DNA of 42,378 bases from Bordetella parapertussis (GTDB lineage Bacteria > Pseudomonadota > Gammaproteobacteria > Burkholderiales > Burkholderiaceae_B), in the NCBI GenBank assembly GCA_945903445.1, contig CAMDNZ010000027.1, positions 1 through 42,378 on the forward strand. Reading direction: 5' to 3'. The notes under the pieces are model-generated. The model did no database searches and was not told where the DNA came from. It saw nothing but the letters and a program-made list of their open reading frames with translations. Shown here one piece after another: positions 24,393 to 33,238 of the stretch; positions within the stretch are counted from its first letter, which is position 1; every line of letters begins with the position of its first letter. Both the position numbers and the translations under genes were made by a program.

Positions 24393-25364
24393 CTACAGCG
24401 TCTCGGTCCGCACCATTTTCCGCGACAGCTCCTTGGGCAGAGGAAACGACACGTTTTCCTCCAGCCCAGGCATCTTGCGCACCGACACCGCGCCCAATTG
24501 CTTGAGATACTCGATCACTTCATTGACCAACACCTCGGGCGCGGAAGCCCCGGCCGAAATACCGATACGTTGGCGACCCGCAAGCCACGCAGGATCGATG
24601 GCTTGCGCACCTTCGATCAAATAAGCGGGCGTACCCAAGCGCTCGGCCACTTCGCGCAGGCGATTGGAATTAGAACTGTTCGGGCTACCCACCACCAACA
24701 CCAAATCGCACTGAGGCGCCATCATTTTGACGGCGTCCTGGCGGTTCTGCGTGGCGTAGCAGATATCGCTTTTCTTGGGTTCGACGATGTTGGGAAAGCG
24801 CGTCTTCAGGGCTTGAGCCACTACTGCGGCATCGTCTATGGATAAGGTCGTCTGCGTGACATACGCCAGCATTTCTGGATCGTTCACCGACAGACTCGCG
24901 ACGTCTTCCACGGTCTCGACCAGATACATGCCACCCTCGGCCTGACCCAGCGTACCCTCCACCTCCGGATGCCCCTTGTGACCGATCATCACCACTTCGC
25001 GCCCGGCAGCCTGCATACGCGCGACTTCGATATGAACCTTGGTGACCAGCGGGCAGGTGGCATCAAACACCTGCAAGCCCCTGGATTCGGCCTCGGACCG
25101 GACCTGCTTGGACACGCCGTGCGCCGAGAACACGACGATCGCACCCGCTGGCGCCTCGTCCAACTCGTCGATGAAAATCGCGCCTTTTCCTCGCAGGTCG
25201 GCAACGACGTAGCGATTGTGAACGATCTCGTGGCGCACGTAGATCGGCGCACCGTGAATCTCCAGAGCACGTTCGACAATGTCGATGGCACGATCGACTC
25301 CAGCACAGAAACCTCGCGGCTGCGCAAGCACCACTTCACTACCGGCGGAAAGCTCGACACTCAT
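24393..25364 (-). CDS. ispH: 4-hydroxy-3-methylbut-2-enyl diphosphate reductase IspH
   Basis: 323 residues from ATG 25364. Last step of the MEP isoprenoid pathway: reduces HMBPP to IPP and DMAPP with a [4Fe-4S] cluster. All three cluster cysteines are present: Cys20 in PRGFCAGVDRAI, Cys104 in DATCPLV and Cys202 in DICYATQNRQ. The catalytic Glu is in the EVEGTLGQ block (about 134-141), and SPNSSNSNRL-type substrate contacts read GSPNSSNSNRL. A long in-frame upstream extension overlapping fkpB was rejected. Its ATG overlaps the fkpB stop by one base (TGATG), so the two are probably co-translated. Confidence 0.97.
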   Translation of the reverse strand: MSVELSAGSEVVLAQPRGFCAGVDRAIDIVERALEIHGAPIYVRHEIVHNRYVVADLRGKGAIFIDELDEAPAGAIVVFSAHGVSKQVRSEAESRGLQVFDATCPLVTKVHIEVARMQAAGREVVMIGHKGHPEVEGTLGQAEGGMYLVETVEDVASLSVNDPEMLAYVTQTTLSIDDAAVVAQALKTRFPNIVEPKKSDICYATQNRQDAVKMMAPQCDLVLVVGSPNSSNSNRLREVAERLGTPAYLIEGAQAIDPAWLAGRQRIGISAGASAPEVLVNEVIEYLKQLGAVSVRKMPGLEENVSFPLPKELSRKMVRTETL

Positions 25365-25840
25365 CACAGCACCCCCAGAATGGCGACGTCCACACGCAGG
25401 TCGGCACCCGCAAGTGGATGATTGAAATCGAACAAGGCGGAATCGGCGTCGATCGCTTTTAATACACCGGAATACCGACCGCCGTTGGGCGCAACGAATT
25501 CGACCAGATCGCCCGGTGTGAACGATGCATCGGCGCCGGCATTCTCGTCCAACAAGCGACGGCCGATGCGTTGAACGAGTTCGGGATTGCGGTCGCCATA
25601 GGCTTCGACCGCAGGCAAGGTTAGCGAAAAACGACTGCCCTCGGGCAGACCGATAAGACGTGCCTCCATACCCGGCGCCCACTGCCCGGTGCCCAGCTGC
25701 AAGGTTCCCGGGCGACCGTCGAAAGTATCGGTGAACACCGAACCTTCGCCAGGCCCGGAGGCAAGAACGATGCGGTAGTGCAGGGTCAGATAGGAGTCGG
25801 GACCGACGCAAGGCGTCGTGTCGGATGGAGCAACAGTCAT
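25364..25840 (-). CDS. fkpB: FKBP-type peptidyl-prolyl isomerase FkpB/SlpA
   Basis: 158 residues from ATG 25840; a GTG three codons upstream is an alternative. The SlpA-type FKBP fold is shown by SYLTLHYRIVLASG (about 15-28), the DTFDGRPGTLQLGTGQWAPG block (about 37-57), the insert-in-flap domain starting AYGDRNPELVQRI (about 78-90), and the return of the FKBP part near DFNHPLAGADLRVDVAIL. Family members are cytoplasmic chaperones and prolyl isomerases, and the gene is very often next to ispH, as here (one-base overlap). Divergent from radC across about 175 bp. Confidence 0.92.
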   Translation of the reverse strand: MTVAPSDTTPCVGPDSYLTLHYRIVLASGPGEGSVFTDTFDGRPGTLQLGTGQWAPGMEARLIGLPEGSRFSLTLPAVEAYGDRNPELVQRIGRRLLDENAGADASFTPGDLVEFVAPNGGRYSGVLKAIDADSALFDFNHPLAGADLRVDVAILGVL

Positions 25841-26016
25841 CGAAAACACCGGAAATAGCGTGAATGGCTTTATTTTAGACCACCCATGAAATCAGCCAGG
25901 GACAATCCGATCCGTACGTGGAATTACTCATGCGCCATCGCCGCCACTGCACACGCGCAGCGCTTGCAGTGGGGGCATCATAAAAGCCTTCGTCTCACCG
26001 TGCCCTAGGGCCTGCC

Positions 26017-26724
26017 ATGTCCATGTCGCTCGTTTTTGCCGCCACATCCGAACAACGCCCTCGCGAACGCTTGCTGCGCCACGGTGCCGCTACGCTCACC
26101 GACGCCGAACTACTGGCCATCATGTTGCGCACAGGCAGCGTCGGCTGCCCCGCGCTCCACCTGGGTGAAAAACTGCTCGCCCGATTCTCCAGTCTGCGCG
26201 GCCTGTTGGCCGCAAGCGCTCGCGACTTGGCAGGCGTTCACGGCGTGGGCCATGCCAAGGCATGTCAAATCGCGGCAATATCCGAACTCACCCAGCGCGC
26301 GCTGCACGAAAAACTAGCCACCGGCGACACCCTCGCCGACCCAAATCTCACCAAGACGTATTGCCGTGCCTTGCTGGCCCATCGTCGTATCGAGCACTGC
26401 TTTGCGCTGTATCTCGATGTCGGCCTGCGCCTGATCACCTGCACCGAGCTGGCACGAGGGTCGGTGGCCGGTGCCACCGTGTATCCGCGCGAGCTAGTTC
26501 GCGAGGCCTTGAACCACCATGCCAGCGCCGTCGTCCTCACCCACAACCACCCAGGCGGCACTTTGGCGGCCAGCCGCGCCGATCTCGAACTGACTTGGCG
26601 AATGCATCGGGCACTCGCGCTAGTCGACATCCGACTGCTGGACCACATCATCGTCGCCGGCCCGCACGCCATGTCGCTTGCCGAACACGGTCAGTTGATA
26701 CCGCAGTCGACAAAGCTTGCCTAA
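26017..26724 (+). CDS. radC: RadC/JAB-domain protein
   Basis: 235 residues. An N-terminal helix-hairpin-helix part (about 1-100, with RERLLRHGAATLTDAELLA and the HGVGHAKA turn) is followed by the RadC JAB1/MPN-type domain. Its JAMM metal-binding motif reads THNHPGG (175-181) with the Asp at about 189-192 and an upstream Glu near 144. The name DNA repair protein is historical; a repair role in E. coli was withdrawn, and the true function of RadC is unsettled. Complete in length. The rpmE promoter begins inside its last codons. Confidence 0.94.
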   Translation: MSMSLVFAATSEQRPRERLLRHGAATLTDAELLAIMLRTGSVGCPALHLGEKLLARFSSLRGLLAASARDLAGVHGVGHAKACQIAAISELTQRALHEKLATGDTLADPNLTKTYCRALLAHRRIEHCFALYLDVGLRLITCTELARGSVAGATVYPRELVREALNHHASAVVLTHNHPGGTLAASRADLELTWRMHRALALVDIRLLDHIIVAGPHAMSLAEHGQLIPQSTKLA

Positions 26725-26744
26725 GATCACCCGCATGCTAGAAT
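26717..26744 (+). promoter_or_regulatory. Sigma-70 promoter of rpmE (L31)
   Basis: TTGCCT (26717-26722), a 16-bp spacer and TAGAAT (26739-26744). The start near 26751 gives an 80-base leader with GCCGG/CCGGC able to form a small hairpin. An upstream in-frame ATG at 26743 falls within this -10 box, which supports the start at 26830. Confidence 0.65.
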
Positions 26745-26829
26745 GCGAAGTTGCTTTTTGGATACGTTGCCGGAACCATGCGAATTGCCGTCCGGCTGGC
26801 GACCCGTCAACCCACAGGATCATAAAGCC

Positions 26830-27096
26830 ATGAAACAAGGCGTTCACCCCGAATACCGCGAAGTCGTTTTCCTCGACCAGCAAACCGGTAACAAATTCAT
26901 CAGCCGTTCGACCCTGCACTCGCGCGAGCAAGTCGAAATCGACGGCAAGAGCTACCCGCTCTTCAAGTGCGACGTGACCTCTGAATCGCATCCGTTCTAC
27001 ACTGGCGCGCAAACGCGCATTGTCGAAACCGGTCGCGTCGAGAAGTTCCGCGCCCGTTTCGCACGTACCGCCGGCACGGTCAAATCGGGCAGCTAA
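26830..27096 (+). CDS. rpmE2: 50S ribosomal protein L31, type B (no zinc ribbon)
   Basis: 88 residues beginning MKQGVHPEYREVVFLDQQTG, with HSREQVEIDGKSYPLFKCDV and ESHPFYTGAQ, which is typical of L31. The CxxC pair of the zinc-binding form is missing and only one Cys remains (in FKCDVTS), so this is the zinc-independent (C-minus, type B) form. In species with both forms, type B replaces the zinc form under zinc limitation. Many betaproteobacteria carry only type B, and one cannot tell here whether another copy exists. Transcribed alone from its own promoter to a strong terminator. Confidence 0.95.
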   Translation: MKQGVHPEYREVVFLDQQTGNKFISRSTLHSREQVEIDGKSYPLFKCDVTSESHPFYTGAQTRIVETGRVEKFRARFARTAGTVKSGS

Positions 27097-27143
27097 TCGC
27101 CCGTCTTCAGGCCAGCCAGGGCACCGTTTGCACGCCCTTATGA

Positions 27144-27170
27144 AAAAGCAGCCTTCGGGCTGCTTTTTTT
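27144..27170 (+). terminator. Intrinsic terminator of rpmE
   Basis: AAAAGCAGCC (27144-27153) and GGCTGCTTTT (27158-27167) pair around a TTCG tetraloop and run into a seven-T tract. Confidence 0.93.
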
Positions 27171-27245
27171 GTCTGGGGTACCTGCTCTTGCCTCGGGTTT
27201 CTACCCACAGGATGCCCGTATGATGCGGGTGTCTCATATACAGTA

Positions 27246-28979
27246 ATGCTTGTGCCGCCGACAGACTTTTCCACTCCCGCCCGCCTGACCGCTTCCGCCA
27301 CCGTGAAACTGCCACGGCTGGTGCTATTCGTATTGCCGCTGCTGTACATCGCGTTTGGCCTGTTCCTGCGCGACCCCTGGAAAACGGATGACGCCGTCGG
27401 CCTGGCCACCATGGTGACTGCCGTGCGCGAGGGTGGTACGACTTGGCTGCTGCCCCAGGTAGGTCACCTAGCTTACGCCCAGGAAGGACCCTTGATTACC
27501 TGGGCAGGCGCAGCCGTCATGGCGGTATTGGCCCAATTCATCGGCGAGATCCCTGCAGGCCGACTGCCTAATCTGCTGTGGTTCGGCTTGGCCTCGGCCA
27601 GCGTCTGGTACGGTACCTATCTGATCGGCCGCCGCCGTGAGGCCCAGCCGCTGGCTTTGCCTTTCGGCGGCGAGCCCAACTCTCGCGACTATGGCCGCAT
27701 GCTGGCAGACGGCACCTTATTGCTGCTGATCGCCACCGTGGGCATTCTTCAGCAGTTGCACGAAACCTCGATCACCCCTGCCGTACTGGGTTGCCACGCC
27801 CTGGTGTTTTACGCCTGGGCCCGTATGCTTGACCGCCCTCTGAGCGGCGCAGTCACACTTGGCGTCGCCTTGGCGATGAGTTTTTTCGCACGAGGTTGGG
27901 TCGGACTCACCCCCGTGCTGCTCGCAACAGTCCTGCTTTGTGTTCCGGGCGGTCCATTGTGGCCGGCACGACGCTGGATGGCGCTGGTTACCATCATCGT
28001 GACTGGCCTCATTTTGGCGTGGTGGCTGCCTGCCACGGCGACAAGCGAGTATTGGACACGCAATTGGAAACTGTGGTCGGTCGCACAATACAGCTGGCCT
28101 CAAGCCAACAATTGGGGCCGTGCGTTGCGTGATCTGTCGTGGTATCTATGGCCTACTTGGCCACTTGCCATCGTCGCCCTGTGGCGTTGGCGCGCCTGGA
28201 TACGCGCGCCGCACGTCAGCATGCCCGCAGCGCTACTCGTCGCCGGCTTAATCAGCCTGCTCGCGCTGGACGCCCCCGCCCAAAACGATTTCGTCGGTCT
28301 GGCTTTGCCATGCGCGGTACTGGGTGTGATGGCTTTGCCCACACTGCGTCGAGGCTGGGTCAACACGCTGGATTGGTTTGCCGTCATGGTGTTTTCGCTG
28401 ACGGTCGTCACGGCATGGCTAGGTTGGGTCGCGCTGCACTTCGGTGTACCGCCCAAGATCGCCCACAACATCGCGCGCCAAACGACCGGCTATGTCCCTG
28501 AGATATCGTGGTGGGCCGTATTTCTGGCATCGATCATCACGGCCAGCTGGGCCGTGCTGGTGACTTGGCGCCTGCGCACTCGACCTGCGGCCTTGTGGCG
28601 CGGCACCATGTTGTCGGCAGGTGGCCTGACCGCCACCTGGATGTTGCTGGTGCTGCTATGGCAACCCGCTGTCGATTATGCGCGCAGTTACCGCCAGGCA
28701 TCGAACGAACTGGGCAATGCAATTGCCACCCAGGTTCAACCCGGCGAATGCATACGCAGCATCGGCTTAGGTAGCGGTCAACGCGCGTCGTTTTTGATTT
28801 TCGACAATCTGACGTTCTCCTACGATGCTCAGTGCCCTGTGGTGCTGCAACAGACATCGCGGCGCGCGATGCGCGATGGCGTACACGCCTACCAAAGTGG
28901 TGCCGACGTGCTGTGGGAAGGCGGTCGCCGCGCAGATCGCGACGAGTGGTTTCGCCTGTTGCGCGTGCTGCCTCAATGA
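27246..28979 (+). CDS. ArnT/PMT-like membrane glycosyltransferase
   Basis: 577 residues with about ten or more hydrophobic helices. The first periplasmic loop reads LFLRDPWKTDDAVGLATMV (about 37-55), with the acidic D-D pair expected of GT-C enzymes (ArnT and protein mannosyltransferases), and continues with EGPLITWAGAAV (about 80-91). Such enzymes use a polyprenyl-phosphate sugar donor on the outer face of the inner membrane, for example to add aminoarabinose or another sugar to lipid A. The C-terminal part is a soluble periplasmic segment. Acceptor and sugar are not predictable, and no arn or lipid A genes are nearby. It ends with an ATGA-type overlap into the MATE gene, so the two are likely coupled. 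Confidence 0.8.
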   Translation: MLVPPTDFSTPARLTASATVKLPRLVLFVLPLLYIAFGLFLRDPWKTDDAVGLATMVTAVREGGTTWLLPQVGHLAYAQEGPLITWAGAAVMAVLAQFIGEIPAGRLPNLLWFGLASASVWYGTYLIGRRREAQPLALPFGGEPNSRDYGRMLADGTLLLLIATVGILQQLHETSITPAVLGCHALVFYAWARMLDRPLSGAVTLGVALAMSFFARGWVGLTPVLLATVLLCVPGGPLWPARRWMALVTIIVTGLILAWWLPATATSEYWTRNWKLWSVAQYSWPQANNWGRALRDLSWYLWPTWPLAIVALWRWRAWIRAPHVSMPAALLVAGLISLLALDAPAQNDFVGLALPCAVLGVMALPTLRRGWVNTLDWFAVMVFSLTVVTAWLGWVALHFGVPPKIAHNIARQTTGYVPEISWWAVFLASIITASWAVLVTWRLRTRPAALWRGTMLSAGGLTATWMLLVLLWQPAVDYARSYRQASNELGNAIATQVQPGECIRSIGLGSGQRASFLIFDNLTFSYDAQCPVVLQQTSRRAMRDGVHAYQSGADVLWEGGRRADRDEWFRLLRVLPQ

Positions 28980-30403
28980 CCGCGCCACTGGTCTGGCCAC
29001 TCGCCACGCGTGGCCAGACACTGGCACGCATCGTGCGGCAGTCCTGGCCCGTGCTGGTCAGTCAGTGGGCCGGTATGCTGTACGGCGTCTTGGATACCGC
29101 CATGACGGGCCACGCCAGCGCAGCCGATCTGGCCGCCATGGCGCTGGGCGTCTCCATTTACGTCACGATATTCGTCGGCCTGATGGGCGTGATTCACGCC
29201 CTGATTCCGATAGCTGCCCAACACTTCGGCGGCAACCGCCCCACCGAGGTCGGCGCAGCCTGGGGCCAGGCGTTCTGGCTGGCCCTGGGCCTGTCGTTCG
29301 CAGGGGGTGCGTTGATGATGTTCCCCGACGTCTGGCTGTCATTGTCGGGCGATGTGGCATCCGACGTTCGCGCCAAAGTCACGGCCTATCTTTATGCGCT
29401 GGTGATCGCCCTGCCCGCCGCTTTGCTGTTTCGCACGCTGTATGCGTTGGGCACGGCAGTCTCCCGACCCAAGGTCATCATGACCATCGGCTTAGTCGGC
29501 GTCAGCATCAAGGCCGCGCTGAATTGGATATTGATCTTCGGCAATCTGGGCGCTCCTGCCATGGGCGCGGCCGGGGCAGGTCTCGCCACCGCCATCGTCT
29601 ATTGGTTGAGCGTGGTCGCCGGGTTGTGGTGGATGGCACGCGATCCTTATTTCAAACCTTTCCAGCTCAAGATCCCCCGTCCAACATGGCTGGCACAGAA
29701 AGAGCTATTGCGCCTGGGTTTGCCCATGGGCGGCTCCTATCTCGTCGAGGTCTGTGCGTTCACGTTCATGGCGCTATTGGTGGCGCGCGAAGGCACGTTC
29801 GTCTCGGGTGGGCATCAAATCATGTCGAATCTGGCCGCACTGTGCTACATGATGCCCATGGCCCTGGGTGTAGCCACCTCGTCGTTGACGGCGCAAGCCA
29901 TCGGCGCAGGGCAATACGCGTTGGCCGAACGGATCGGCAAGTCGGGCATGATCTTAAGACTGGGCGGCGCGCTGTTGACCAGCATCGCGCTCTTGGGCGG
30001 GCAATCCTGGATCATCGGCGCCTACACCAACGACCCGAACGTCGCCCGAGTGGCCGGTACCCTGCTGACCATCATCCCGTTCTTTCACCTTTGCGACTCG
30101 ATGCAGTGCATTAACTCGTACATTTTGCGGGCCTACAAAATTGCGGTAGTGCCCCTGGTGATGCAGGTGCTGGCCTTGTCTCTGGTGGGCCTGCTGGGGG
30201 GATGGTGGCTGGGTTTTGGCAGCGGACGCGGCCTGTTGGATATGCCGCGCGCCTGGGTGATGCCAGGCGCACCCGAGGGGGCCGGCACCATGTGGATGAT
30301 GGCCATGGTCGGGCTGGGCCTGTCGGCAAGCCTGTTGCACGGCTGGTATCGGATCGTACTGAAGCGCGTTGCGATCCGGGGCTACGTCGATGCGCGGGGT
30401 TGA
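28976..30403 (+). CDS. MATE-family multidrug exporter (NorM-like)
   Basis: 475 residues from ATG 28976, which overlaps the stop of the glycosyltransferase gene by 4 bp. A longer Arg-rich in-frame reading from 28832 was rejected because it lies inside that gene. Twelve helices are expected. The first helix reads SWPVLVSQWAGMLYGVLDTA (about 22-41) with the MTGH segment, typical of NorM-type MATE proteins. The two-fold repeat is visible: a second half starts near residue 240 with LLRLGLPMGGSYLVEV and GGHQIMSN. MATE proteins expel cationic drugs by Na+ or H+ antiport. Confidence 0.93.
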   Translation: MTAPLVWPLATRGQTLARIVRQSWPVLVSQWAGMLYGVLDTAMTGHASAADLAAMALGVSIYVTIFVGLMGVIHALIPIAAQHFGGNRPTEVGAAWGQAFWLALGLSFAGGALMMFPDVWLSLSGDVASDVRAKVTAYLYALVIALPAALLFRTLYALGTAVSRPKVIMTIGLVGVSIKAALNWILIFGNLGAPAMGAAGAGLATAIVYWLSVVAGLWWMARDPYFKPFQLKIPRPTWLAQKELLRLGLPMGGSYLVEVCAFTFMALLVAREGTFVSGGHQIMSNLAALCYMMPMALGVATSSLTAQAIGAGQYALAERIGKSGMILRLGGALLTSIALLGGQSWIIGAYTNDPNVARVAGTLLTIIPFFHLCDSMQCINSYILRAYKIAVVPLVMQVLALSLVGLLGGWWLGFGSGRGLLDMPRAWVMPGAPEGAGTMWMMAMVGLGLSASLLHGWYRIVLKRVAIRGYVDARG

Positions 30404-30431
30404 CCGCTATGCATCGCGTTGCCCCGGGCCA

Positions 30432-30977
30432 TCACACTTTCAGGAAGTGCTCGCGGTAGTAAGTCAGTTCGGCGATCGACTCGTAGATGTCGGCCAGTGC
30501 CTCGTGCCGACTCTTCTTGTCGAAGCCCTTGTAGACGTCGGGCCGCCAGCGTTTGGCCAGCTCTTTGAGCGTGCTGACGTCCAAGTTCCGGTAATGGAAG
30601 AATGCTTCCAGCTTCGGCATGTAGCGCACCATGAATCGGCGATCTTGCCCAATGGAATTGCCGCACAAGGGCGACTTGCCGGCACCGACATGCTTGGACA
30701 GGAAAACGATCAACGCTTCCTCGGCCTGCGCCTCGGAAACCGTCGACGCCCGAACCTTGTCGGTCAGGCCGCTACGGCCATGCGTGGCGGTATTCCAGCT
30801 ATCCATGGCGTCGAGCAAGCTGTCGGGTTGATGCACGACAATGACCGGCCCTTCGGCCACGACTGTAAGATCAGGCTCGGTCACCACGACAGCAACCTCG
30901 ATGATCCGTTCTTTTTCGGGATCCAATCCCGTCATTTCCATATCAAGCCAGACCAGGCGGTGTTCGTTCGCAGCCAT
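30432..30977 (-). CDS. orn: Oligoribonuclease
   Basis: 181 residues, the usual size. A DnaQ-fold 3'-5' exonuclease that degrades two- to five-nucleotide RNAs, including pGpG from cyclic di-GMP turnover. The active-site block WLDMEMTGLDPEKERIIEVA (about 10-29) holds the first D-x-E. CGNSIGQDRRFM (about 108-119) supplies the second acidic residue, and YRNLDVSTLKELAKRW with the SRHEALADIYESI block (about 158-170) supplies the His and last Asp. Convergent with the MATE gene and divergent from the M48 protease gene (51-bp gap). Confidence 0.97.
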   Translation of the reverse strand: MAANEHRLVWLDMEMTGLDPEKERIIEVAVVVTEPDLTVVAEGPVIVVHQPDSLLDAMDSWNTATHGRSGLTDKVRASTVSEAQAEEALIVFLSKHVGAGKSPLCGNSIGQDRRFMVRYMPKLEAFFHYRNLDVSTLKELAKRWRPDVYKGFDKKSRHEALADIYESIAELTYYREHFLKV

Positions 30978-31028
30978 ATAATTGTTTGCCTATAAAACCC
31001 GATTTTCGCACAGCGCGGCACCTATCAC

Positions 31029-32279
31029 ATGCTTACCTACGCATTCGTTCTACTTCTGCTCGCAGGCATCGGCGTGCGTCTATGGCTGGCCACTCGTCAG
31101 ATTCGTCACGTCGCGGCACATCGCGCGGCGGTCCCGCCAGAGTTTTCGCCTCGCATCGGCCTGCATAGCCACCAGCGCGCAGCCGACTACACCATCGCTC
31201 GCACCAAGCTGGGGATGTTCGAACGGCTATTCGATGCAACCGTGTTGGTGGGCCTGACCTTGATGGGCGGTCTGCAAGCCCTCGATTCGATCGTCGCCCA
31301 ATGGGTGAGCCATGACCTGGGGCGGCAGTTGGCGCTGATCGCTTCGGTGACGCTGGTCTTGGGCGTGCTGGGTTTGCCCTTCACCCTGTATCGCCAGTTC
31401 GTGCTGGAAGCCCGCTTCGGTTTCAATCGCATGACGGGCAAACTCTTCGTGCAAGACACCATCAAGGGCGTGATAGTGGGCAGCATCATCGGACTGCCCC
31501 TGGTCGCCGTGGTGCTTTGGCTGATGGCCGCTGCTGGAAGCTATTGGTGGATCTGGGCCTGGGGCGTATGGACGGTATTCAATGTGCTGATCCTGGTCCT
31601 GTACCCCACACTCATCGCCCCTTTATTCAATTCGTTCAAGCCGCTGGATAACCCCGAACTGGCCGACCGCATTCGCAGACTTGCCGAACGCTGTAATTTC
31701 GCGCTGGGCGGCCTATTCGTGATGGATGGTTCGAAACGTTCGGCCCACGGCAACGCGTATTTCACGGGATTCGGCCGAGCCCGTCGCATCGTATTCTTCG
31801 ACACATTGCTTGCCCGCTTAAACGCCGACGAAATCGAAGCCGTGCTGGCACACGAGTTGGGCCACTTCGTACGTCGCCACATTCTTCAACGTATCGGTGT
31901 GAGCTTTCTCATGGCGTTTGGATTCTTCGCCTTATTGGGCTGGGCGACCGGACAACCCTCGTTCTACGAAGCGCTGGGCGTCACGCCCCGCCTTGACGGT
32001 TCCAACGATGCCATGGCGCTTCTTCTGTTTTTTCTGATTATGCCGGTGGCCACCTACCTGCTGACGCCTTTGAGCAGTTGGTATTCGCGCCGCCACGAGT
32101 TTGAAGCCGACGACTATGCCAGCGCGCAAAGTCAGCCCGATTTTCTCGTGTCGGCCCTGGTCAAACTCTACGACGACAATGCCGCCACTTTGACGCCCGA
32201 CCCCATTCATTCGGCCTTCTACGACAGCCATCCGCCCGCCTCGGTTCGCATCCGGCATTTGCAGGGCGCGGGCGCATGA
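31029..32279 (+). CDS. M48-family (Ste24/CAAX-like) membrane metalloprotease
   Basis: 416 residues with an N-terminal helix, helices near 65-120 and 145-195, and a catalytic domain. The zinc site HELGH is at 275-279 (within AVLAHELGHFVRRH), and the third ligand Glu is in SRRHEFEADDYA (about 355). The N-terminal peptidase_M48_N type region is shared with yeast Ste24. Bacterial members have no prenylated substrates and probably serve membrane protein quality control. This is a different subfamily from htpX in the same window. It overlaps rsgA by 4 bp (ATGA). Confidence 0.92.
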   Translation: MLTYAFVLLLLAGIGVRLWLATRQIRHVAAHRAAVPPEFSPRIGLHSHQRAADYTIARTKLGMFERLFDATVLVGLTLMGGLQALDSIVAQWVSHDLGRQLALIASVTLVLGVLGLPFTLYRQFVLEARFGFNRMTGKLFVQDTIKGVIVGSIIGLPLVAVVLWLMAAAGSYWWIWAWGVWTVFNVLILVLYPTLIAPLFNSFKPLDNPELADRIRRLAERCNFALGGLFVMDGSKRSAHGNAYFTGFGRARRIVFFDTLLARLNADEIEAVLAHELGHFVRRHILQRIGVSFLMAFGFFALLGWATGQPSFYEALGVTPRLDGSNDAMALLLFFLIMPVATYLLTPLSSWYSRRHEFEADDYASAQSQPDFLVSALVKLYDDNAATLTPDPIHSAFYDSHPPASVRIRHLQGAGA

Positions 32280-33175
32280 GTGCGCTCGAAGTCGGTCGCA
32301 TCGTCGCCGCGCACGGCCGTCACTACACGGTGGAACTGGCCGATGGCAGTCGTCTCAAGTGCTTTCCGAAAGGCAAGAAAAGCGATGCCGCAGTCGGCGA
32401 CTGGGTCGAATACTCGCGCCACGGCACCGACGAAGGACGCCTCGAACGCATCCAGCCTCGCAGCAACCTGCTCTACCGCTCGGACGACATGCGCTCCAAA
32501 CAGTTTGCCGCCAATGTCGATCAGCTATTGATCGTCGTCGCCGTCGTGCCAAAGTTCTCCGACGATCTCACGGGCCGTGCGCTTGCCGGCGCATGGAGCG
32601 CGAACATCACACCCATCGTCGTTCTGAACAAGATCGACGTGCAAGACGGCGTGGATCTTGCACGCCAGCGACTGGCAGGACTGGCAGCGCTGGGTGTGGT
32701 GATCGTCGAGACCTCTGCGCACGACATAAACGCCACTCGCACACGTTTGCTGCCGTTGCTGGCGGGAAAGACGAATTTGCTGTTGGGCCAGAGCGGCATG
32801 GGTAAGTCCACCTTATTGAATGCATTGGTGCCAGGGGCCGCCGCGCCGACTCGCGAGCATTCGGTGGCTTTGGATATGGGCAAACACACCACGACCAGCA
32901 CCCAGCTTTATCATCTACCCGATAGTGGCAACTTGATCGATTCTCCCGGGTTTCAAGCTTTTGGGCTTCAGCACTTGGGTGCCGACGACATCGTTGCAGG
33001 CTTTCCAGAGTTCAAAGACGGCCTGTCGGACTGCCGGTTCTACAACTGCCGCCACTTGCACGAACCGGGCTGCGGGGTGCGCGCCCTGTTAGATGCAGGG
33101 CGTATCGATGCCGACCGGTATGCTTTGTATATGCGATTGGTCGCCGAAAACGACGCCGGGCGCGACAAATATTGA
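32276..33175 (+). CDS. rsgA: Small ribosomal subunit biogenesis GTPase RsgA
   Basis: 299 residues. An OB-fold (about 1-65) is followed by a circularly permuted GTPase domain with G4 (VVLNKIDV) ahead of G1 (GQSGMGKSTLLNAL, about 171-184) and G3 (DSPGF). A C-terminal zinc finger follows, reading CRFYNCRHLHEPGCGVRALLD, with Cys-x4-Cys-x-His-x5-Cys spacing. RsgA tests the decoding centre of the nascent 30S subunit and releases RbfA, whose gene is also in this window. Coupled to the preceding M48 protease gene. Confidence 0.96.
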   Translation: MSALEVGRIVAAHGRHYTVELADGSRLKCFPKGKKSDAAVGDWVEYSRHGTDEGRLERIQPRSNLLYRSDDMRSKQFAANVDQLLIVVAVVPKFSDDLTGRALAGAWSANITPIVVLNKIDVQDGVDLARQRLAGLAALGVVIVETSAHDINATRTRLLPLLAGKTNLLLGQSGMGKSTLLNALVPGAAAPTREHSVALDMGKHTTTSTQLYHLPDSGNLIDSPGFQAFGLQHLGADDIVAGFPEFKDGLSDCRFYNCRHLHEPGCGVRALLDAGRIDADRYALYMRLVAENDAGRDKY

Positions 33176-33238
33176 ATCGTTTAGCGGCGTAGCTAGGTTT
33201 GATCGATACGTAATCGTTTGCGAACTGTCTGAATTTGA

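Noticed and set aside
25365..25811. Long N-terminal extension of IspH
   Set aside because: It lies within fkpB in another frame. The IspH start at 25364 matches the family length and overlaps the fkpB stop.
28832..28975. 48-codon N-terminal extension of the MATE exporter
   Set aside because: Arg-rich sequence inside the glycosyltransferase gene. ATG 28976 in the stop overlap fits MATE proteins.
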